Shown: one piece after another, positions 57,727 to 64,000 of the stretch
Position numbering within the stretch: position 1 is the stretch's first letter
Layout: each line of letters starts with the position of its first letter
Assembly: GCF_003576645.1 (NCBI RefSeq)
Contig: NC_044922.1
Span: 399,798 to 463,797 of the forward strand
Length of the DNA: 64,000 bases
Reading direction: 5' to 3'
DNA from: Ipomoea triloba
Lineage: Eukaryota; Streptophyta; Magnoliopsida; Solanales; Convolvulaceae
Notes under the pieces: model-generated
Seen by the model: the letters and a program-made list of their open reading frames with translations, nothing else
What the model was told of the DNA's origin: nothing
Databases searched by the model: none
Made by a program: the position numbers and the translations under genes

Positions 57727-57803
57727 AAACAAGCGTAAGAGAGGACAGAGAACTTGGTAGAAGCACAGCGTAAGAGAGGACAGAGAACTTGGTAGAAGCA
57801 CTT
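57727..57803. repeat. Tandem duplication of about 37 bases
   Basis: GCGTAAGAGAGGACAGAGAA plus CTTGGTAGAAGCAC occurs twice in succession (starting 57732 and 57769) without mismatch. It borders the MITE relic to its right. Confidence 0.9.
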
Positions 57804-57976
57804 AGGAAAATGACTTCTCCTAAAAAGGAAAGTCATTTTCCTAAACATTTGATGTATTTTTCATTGACCAAGACATTATTTTCCATTTGACTTTAAGTTT
57901 TCCACCTTGTCAAACACTGGAAACCTAGAAAATGATTTTCATAAATTATTCCCGAGCTTCCAAACACACCCTTAGT
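57800..57976. mobile_element. Truncated relative of the NAC-intron MITE
   Basis: It shares with 11803-12354 the words GGAAAATGACTTCT, TTGACCA, ATTTTCC and the right end TTCCAAACACACCCTTAG (compare TACCAAACACACCCTAG). It is far shorter and internally deleted. Confidence 0.6.
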
Positions 57977-59498
57977 TGACAATTTGCAGTGTTGTCTCTC
58001 AAGCCTTTACTACACCTTAAGATATACATGGCAGAATGAAGCTAACTTATTATGAGTAAAAGTTAATCAATATGAGACCTTCCCTTCCAATCTTTTCTCA
58101 TTTGCTATTATAAATGTATGGTTGTACTTTGAAGATTTCTTTAAACATTTGAAGAAGCATATTCAATAAATATACCAAGTACACATGCTATGTTACATAC
58201 TTAGAGTGTCCCAGATTGGGTGGGATCTTCATACAACATGGTGGATCTGAAATTTTCCTGCCAGCTTATGTTATAGCATTCACTATCTTAAACCCCACAT
58301 GGGCTTATCTTAATTATTAATTCTCAATTATTAATGTTAGTCAAAAAGTTGAAAGAAATAAAAAACAAAAAAATGGCATTTTCAATCTTAAGTTATACTC
58401 GTCTAAGTTATTAAAAGTGTAAAATTAATTTCTGAATTTTTGCTCAAATACCATTTTTAGTTCCGCCTAATAGAAATTGTTAATTTATTAACGAAAAATT
58501 TAAAAGGCATGAACCCTATCTAGCAAGATCTTTTCAGTTATTTGCATAATTTTTTCTTTCTTCCAAAATGCTTTGACTGATCCGCTTCATTTAGGTCTAA
58601 AAATACACGAATGGAGTAGGTCGGCCAGAGCATTTTGTAGGAGGAAGAAGACTATACAAATAAATGTCTAAAAAGCATACCAAATCAGTGTTCATACCTG
58701 TTTCAGAACAATTTCGGTCAAATAAGACTAAAAACATCACTTGGGCAAAAACTAAAGAACTAATTTTACACACCTAATAACTTCAAAGTTGTTCTAAACT
58801 ACGAGTATAACTATGGGACTAAAATTACCGAATCCCCACAAATTTGTCATTAAAAACAAAAGAAAGAAATTTCCACAAAAGAATGTATTCTTCCTTTTCC
58901 TGTTACAAAAATCAGAAGCCAATCTCTAGATCAACTTCACACACCACTCCTTGATTGTCTTGCATACATTAAAAAGAAAATGAATAAAGTAAAATTTGCT
59001 ATATAAATATATATACTGCAAATTCAAAATTCCTAGGACATAGCAAAACTTTACACACAAAAATAAGCAAGAAATGTTCACAAAGAAAAAACCCAAAAAA
59101 ATAGATGTCAGCATATATAAATATATATCAGCTAGCTTTGCAGCCGTTCAGATTTGTGGTGTATAAACTGCAGAAAGCAACAGTATTTTATGTGTTATGT
59201 GTACAGCACTTTGACAAAAACTGTTCTGAGAAGCAAGCATAAACCTATGAATGAAACAAAGGAAGATTTCATCAGATGTTTGGTCTGATGAGTTTATATA
59301 ATGATAGTTTGGTGATGTCAAGAATTGAACAATTTTGCTTGAATTCTCTCTACTTATGTAATCATAAATTCATAATTGAGTTACGTTACATACCTGGAGT
59401 GCTTGTTGGTTCGGGTTAAAAAGCAAACGACTTTTGGCAATGCAGGGAAACTAGTAGCGTGAAGCGAATGGGCAATTTTATGCAACGCTATTTGCGAG

Positions 59499-62400
59499 TC
59501 ATTGAGCATCAGAAGAGCTAAATGAATCTGGAAAATCTGCTGGCTCTGGAGAAATAATGCTTTCTTTGCTGTCCTGACTAATGTAACTGAAGTCCCCGGT
59601 TCGTTCATTCTGCCAGTTCTTCAGCATTTCAGATAAGGGCAGAGAGAAATCGTTAGCTGCAGAAGAATCCTCCTCGCGTTCTTCAGGCTTCCACGTCTCA
59701 ATGAGTTGGGCTAGCACGTTGACAGCATGCCCCATTTCAGGCCGACGATTAGGCTCCCTTGCAGTGCAATGCCCAGCCAATTCCGCGATGATGCAAATGC
59801 TGTTATGGATATCTTCTTTCGCATTCAGAGCTGGATCGATCGCAGCAATCAGCTTCTCTTTGTTCGATTTCATTAGCCAAAACCACTCCACCAAATATCG
59901 GCTCTCTTCTGGACGGTGTTCATCAAGCGTCGTTAAGCCTGTCAGAAGTTCCATCAAAACCACCCCAAAGCTGAAAACATCCACTTTGGTTGTAATTTTC
60001 CCTGTCACTGAGATTTTCAGACCGGGAAAAAAATTAATTCTGTCCATTGCGATTGCAGCACACCTATTAACTTATTAAGCTCGAGAAACAAAGAAACCAA
60101 CTACTATATGCACATAATGCCTCAAACACGAATAGATGGAAAGACGAAAAGAAAATGTCATGATGTTGGTAGGCTGAAAATGAACTGGGATATCATCTTA
60201 ATTTTAACTGTCCAATCTATATGTAATAGCTAAGTTCAGCAAATTGGAAAGATAAAACAGATTAGCGTTAACTCAACCGGTTGAAAAGAGTTCTTAATTA
60301 CCTGCATATTCGGGGGCGAGGTATCCAAATGTTCCAGCAAGCGTAGTTGCAACAGACATCTCTCTGTCAGGAGCAAGTTTGACCAAGCCAAAATCGGAAA
60401 CTTTAGCTCTAAAATCATTCCCGAGAAGAATATTGGATGATTTGAGATCGCGGTGGATGAAGCTCTGGTGCGTGAGACTATGAAGGTACTCCATCGCTCT
60501 AGCAACGTCTAAAGCAATGCTCAACCTCGTTGACCACGACAGAGGCTTCAACCCGAGTTTCCTCCAGTGAAAAAGATGCTTGCTTAAAGCCCCTTGTGGC
60601 AAGTATTCGTACACCAGAAGCCTCTCGTCTCCCTCGACTGAGTAGCCCAAAAGTGACACGAGGTGGCGATGGCGAACCTTAGAAAGAACAGCAATCTCTG
60701 CCTTAAACTCATCTAGTACTTTATGACTAATAATCCTAGCTTCCATTCTCTTCACTGCAAGCTGAGTGCCATCCTCGAGTGCTCCTTTGTAAACGACTCC
60801 AAAACCTCCTCGACCAACCTCGTTATCCGGGGAAAAATTGTTAGTCACAGTGCGAAGGATCTGAAGAGGGATGATTAAATGTGCAGCCTCAGTCACATAA
60901 CTATACTCACTGATTTCACTCCCCTTACTACTTTTACCAATACCATGACTTCCCAGTGGCTCGATAGTGGACTCATCAGTGATTGTAATCTTAATCTCAT
61001 GTTTGGGTTGGTCTTTGCCCTCTTTGGGATAGAACTCAGTTTCCCCATATATGTCGTTCGATTTTTTCCTCTTACAAATGTAGCAAATAAAAGTGACACT
61101 TAGGTAAACAAGAATTGTGGTAGCTATAGTAGCAGCCACAGTAATGCCAACTGTAGACCTTGTAGTAGAACCCGAGGTGTTCACTGGGGAAGGCGCTGGA
61201 CTTTGTAAGAACGGTAGCTGATCGTAATCTGGTGAGGAACCATCCCTTGGAAGCTCGGGATTTTGTAAATCAGAATCAGGACTTGGAGGACTCGAGACAG
61301 TTCCATTAGCAGCTAGACCGGGATTGCCATTAGTAACAACTTTCACCCCTTTGTTAAAGTTCGGTAGTGGTGGATCGAAGCGATTCCAACTAATGTCTAA
61401 CAATCTCAAAGATCTCAAAGAGGTTAATCTGTTTGGCACTCTACCGTGCAAATGATTCCCAGGCAAGTGAATTTCAACGAGCGAATTCAAGGATGCAAGT
61501 GAAGGACTCAAGGTACCATCGAGATTAAGCTTTGGCAGATTAATAATGGAAACCTTACCGGTTGGATTACAGGTGATCCCCCACCATCGCCCATTGCAAG
61601 GATCGTTGCCAATCCATTCAGCTGCAAGACGAGGCGGATAGTTCAAATAATGAAGAAAGTTCAATAGAGAGTTAACTTGAGGAGCACAAGGCTCACCGGG
61701 TTCCTGTTGACAGAAAGAATTTGAAGAGTAAGTGACTTTAGCAGCTCTAAACCTTGGAATTGGACCCATCAGCATATTACTGTCCAGCTTCAAAGACTGC
61801 AGATTCAGATAAGCCAAACCTTGGGGAATCAGACCAACAAGTTGATTCTCGTTCAAGCTGAGATCCTTTAAAGAAGTCAAATTCCCGATCTTACTAGGGA
61901 TTGGTCCGCTAAATCTGTTCCCATGAAGCCACAACGATACAAGGCCAACCATGGATCCTATGACATCAATTGGACCAGTCATCCCGCCACCATCCTGGTT
62001 ATTCAACCACAAAATCTGCAACATTGAGTTGCGAAAATTGTTATGTATCGTACCACTAAGCCGATTGTCAGACAGTTTCAATGCAGTGAGGGATGGAAGC
62101 TCCCCAAAATACCCCGGCAATGGTCCTACTATGTTGCAGTTGGAGCATGAAAAATTCGTCAACTGAGAAGATTTCTGCAGGTCAGAAGGAATAGACCATC
62201 CATTAGTCTTATTCAACGGGTTATCATCCATAGCCAAAAAACGAATACTAGTAAGCCCATGGAAGAAATTCGCGGGGATCAAATCAAACTGATTCCCATC
62301 CAAGAACACAGACTGCAAATTACTCAACCCACTTAAAGTTGGCAATTTCCCATATAAATGATTCTTCTGAAGCCCTAGACTTTCCAGTGTATCTAGCTTA

Positions 62401-62723
62401 TTAATCTCTTGAGGCAACGGGCCACTTAACCCCAAACTCTGAACCTGAATCTGTGTGACTCTGCCATTAGAGCAGACGATATGAGGCCATACAGGAGTGC
62501 CACAAGGTTCATCATCACCAGAAGGCCATTTCAGGAGCTCGGGATTGTCTAATCCATCTCTGAATTCCTTCAGAATCTTCAGATCATTTGCACCACAAAC
62601 CACATTCGCCACGACTGCAAGAATCACAGAATATATGCATACATACACATACAAGACTCCTCTTTGATCAACAACCATAATCATGCACATATAAACACCA
62701 CTCCTCTGTGATGTGATCAGCAT
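59499..62723 (-). CDS. TMK-type LRR receptor-like kinase
   Basis: Two exons (62723-60302 and 60007-59499) join in phase. The ATG at 62723 gives 976 residues; the ATG at 62678 gives 961 and places a hydrophobic signal peptide (VLYVYVCIYSVILAVVANVV) near the N-terminus, so it is the likelier start. The ectodomain has two LRR blocks separated by a non-LRR segment with paired Cys (FCQQEPGEPCAPQ and YPPRLAAEWIGNDPCNGRWW), the hallmark of TMK1-4. A membrane segment (VGITVAATIATTILVYLSVT) follows a Ser/Pro linker. The kinase is complete: GRGGFGVVYKG, AVKR, FIHRDLK, VSDFGLVKLA, GTFGYLAPEYA and, in exon 2, TKVDVFSFGVVLMELLTG. TMKs act at the plasma membrane in auxin signalling and growth. The intron just after APEYA matches the family. 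Which TMK paralogue is open. Confidence 0.95.
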
Positions 62724-64000
62724 CCATAGTCATGCACAAAAAAATACCATTTTTTGGCAAAATGAATCTAAACCATATGGAAACAAAAACAGACACTTTG
62801 ATCTAGAGAACCAACCTCAAATGGCAGAGGATTCATGCCAAATGTAGCTGCTTTTAGGGAAGTGGGGCCCGGAAGGAGAGATTTGGGTCAGAACTTTGCC
62901 TTCTTAGGGTTTCCAATCTTCTTCTTTCTGCATGTGGATCAAGCTCCCCACCCTTGTCTTGCTGCCCTTTTATTTCTCTCTTCTGTTTTCTTTTGCATTT
63001 ACTGTTTCTTTCTGTTTTTCTCTTTGTTTCACTTGTACTCTTAACATTTTTCATCTTTTTACCCCTTACAATTTTAAAGCTTTTTCCTTTAAAAATGTTG
63101 GTAATAGCCAATTGGAATTTCATCTTTGGTCCACCATTCAATACAAAATGATACAATTTTATCTTAATATAATTCACCAACAATTAATAAATATAAAATA
63201 TTTTAGCACTTGATTTAACCACATCGGTCAATATAATATTTGTTGTCGTTTAAATTACATTACTTATTTTTTATTCAAAAATTTCTTTCTCTTCGTGCTT
63301 ATTATGTTTATGAGAATATTTTAATTTTGATCACTCAATACTTGTGACGTTTTCACTTTTGATTATCAACTCTGAATTGTTCCAAATTTAGTTCTCGATT
63401 TTAAACAAAACTCAACCTTATAAAAATATTTACCATAAAACCAGCAAACATTTCCTGCAGGATTGCAGAGATTTGCGACAAAATGATTCGTCACTAAACA
63501 TTGGGGACGAAATTAGTTGCCGGTGACACTGATCGTCACCAAAAGAGATTTAACTTTAATTGTGAGTCCCAGCATAACTGATATGTGAGGATCAATGTGA
63601 AAACTGAAAAGAATGCCTGGCTAAGATTTACCATTTTATCCCTGAAACTGTTGTTACAAAACTGTTCACTTAATAACCACCACAATGTTACTAAGTTCAG
63701 CGAAAGTGGCCTATTGGCTTTATTGGCTTGGGCCGATCAACTATAAGCAACCTAAACCAATTTACCTCATAGTGATTCTTTGATTCTTTGCCGGCCAGGG
63801 TCAGAAGGCGAGGATTTACCCGGTGCACACCTTCGAATAGTGGCAGCAAGTTTCACTCTTCATCCAAAAAAAATGAAAAAACTTACAGATTTCAGGAAGG
63901 AGAATGCTGAATGCATCTCAAAGTAGGATTTACATAACAGATTTCTACACCACTGCCATGTCTTCTTCAAGAGCTTCATAACCAAGCATCATCTTTCAAG
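62724..64000. other. TMK upstream region and right edge
   Basis: It contains the TMK leader and promoter, AT-rich DNA, a short GTCACC/GCGAC word cluster (63465-63545), the second copy of a dispersed repeat (63715-63850), and at the very edge a possible terminal exon of another - strand gene (63945-63992). None of these is certain. Confidence 0.45.
63715..63850. repeat. Dispersed repeat, copy 2
   Basis: Homologous to 8370-8485 in the same orientation; it starts CAACTATAAGCAACCTAAAC and closes with CGAATAGTGG. It is slightly longer, with an ATTCTTTG duplication. Confidence 0.6.

Larger units (their letters stand above)
51538..59498. other. Gene-poor region between NEK and TMK
   Basis: Nearly 8 kb with no supported coding exon. 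It contains the NEK promoter and leader (to about 51800), a tandem repeat of GGTGCATAA words (52375-52850), long A/T runs (53146-53220), a GC-richer island (55255-55450), a long TA microsatellite (55497-55553), a 37-base duplication with a MITE relic (57727-57976), and the TMK 3' flank. A 62-codon open frame at 56900-57088 (- strand) looks like chance. Confidence 0.55.

Overview
This window is nuclear DNA of a flowering plant. Every gene is split by GT-AG introns, the intergenic DNA is AT-rich and full of small transposon relics, and the proteins belong to land-plant families (a Casparian strip protein, a NAC factor, an OVATE protein, a GL2-interacting repressor, a TMK receptor kinase). Protein and repeat style suggest a eudicot, perhaps an asterid such as Ipomoea; that is a guess.

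I find 14 protein-coding genes. The first six are all on the + strand: the 3' half of ELM1 (68-1526, cut by the left edge), a CASP (2428-3709), a BRANCHLESS TRICHOME-family coiled-coil protein (5793-8013), a membrane-tethered NAC factor (10521-14072), a GIR1/GIR2-type EAR repressor (16732-17082) and a UEV1 ubiquitin-conjugating-enzyme variant (18904-20433). The next eight are all on the - strand: an OVATE family protein (21916-22380), an unrecognised 143-residue protein with an internal duplication (23369-23800), an E2FA/E2FB-type E2F (24567-29190), a conserved-looking 82-residue protein (30258-30506), a 5'-3' exoribonuclease of the XRN family (32313-38564), an NDR1/HIN1-like protein (44242-45012), a NEK5/NEK6-type NIMA-related kinase (46516-51537) and a TMK-type LRR receptor kinase (59499-62723). 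The strand changes only once, between UEV1 and the OVATE gene.

Exon models were built by hand from splice sites and reading phase. All the multi-exon models close without frameshift: CASP 207 aa, BLT-like 505 aa, NAC 390 aa, UEV1 146 aa, E2F 446 aa, XRN 997 aa, NEK 986 aa and TMK about 961-976 aa.

The genes do not form a pathway. What joins them is ancestry: from memory, the same families sit close together in Arabidopsis around E2FB on chromosome 5 (ELM1, a BLT-family gene, ANAC089, OFP10, E2FB, an NHL gene) and around E2FA on chromosome 2 (CASP1, UEV1C, an OVATE gene, E2FA, NHL10). The window therefore looks like an ancestral gene block that kept members later split between duplicated Arabidopsis regions.

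The rest is accessory DNA: tRNA-derived SINE-like repeats (several clustered at 15.0-16.1 kb), a Stowaway-like MITE (15.28-15.54 kb), a Harbinger/Tourist-like MITE in the first NAC intron with a relative at 57.8 kb, an element made of CCTAGG/CTAGGCG words inside an XRN intron, a hairpin MITE with arms of about 200 bp (41.37-41.84 kb), and many short tandem duplications. The two gene-poor stretches are 38.7-44.2 kb and 51.9-59.4 kb. The points most worth a second look are the XRN without its zinc knuckle and with a triplicated tail motif, the unknown 143-residue gene, a possible alternative first exon and an upstream E2F site at the E2F gene, and the ancestral gene order.
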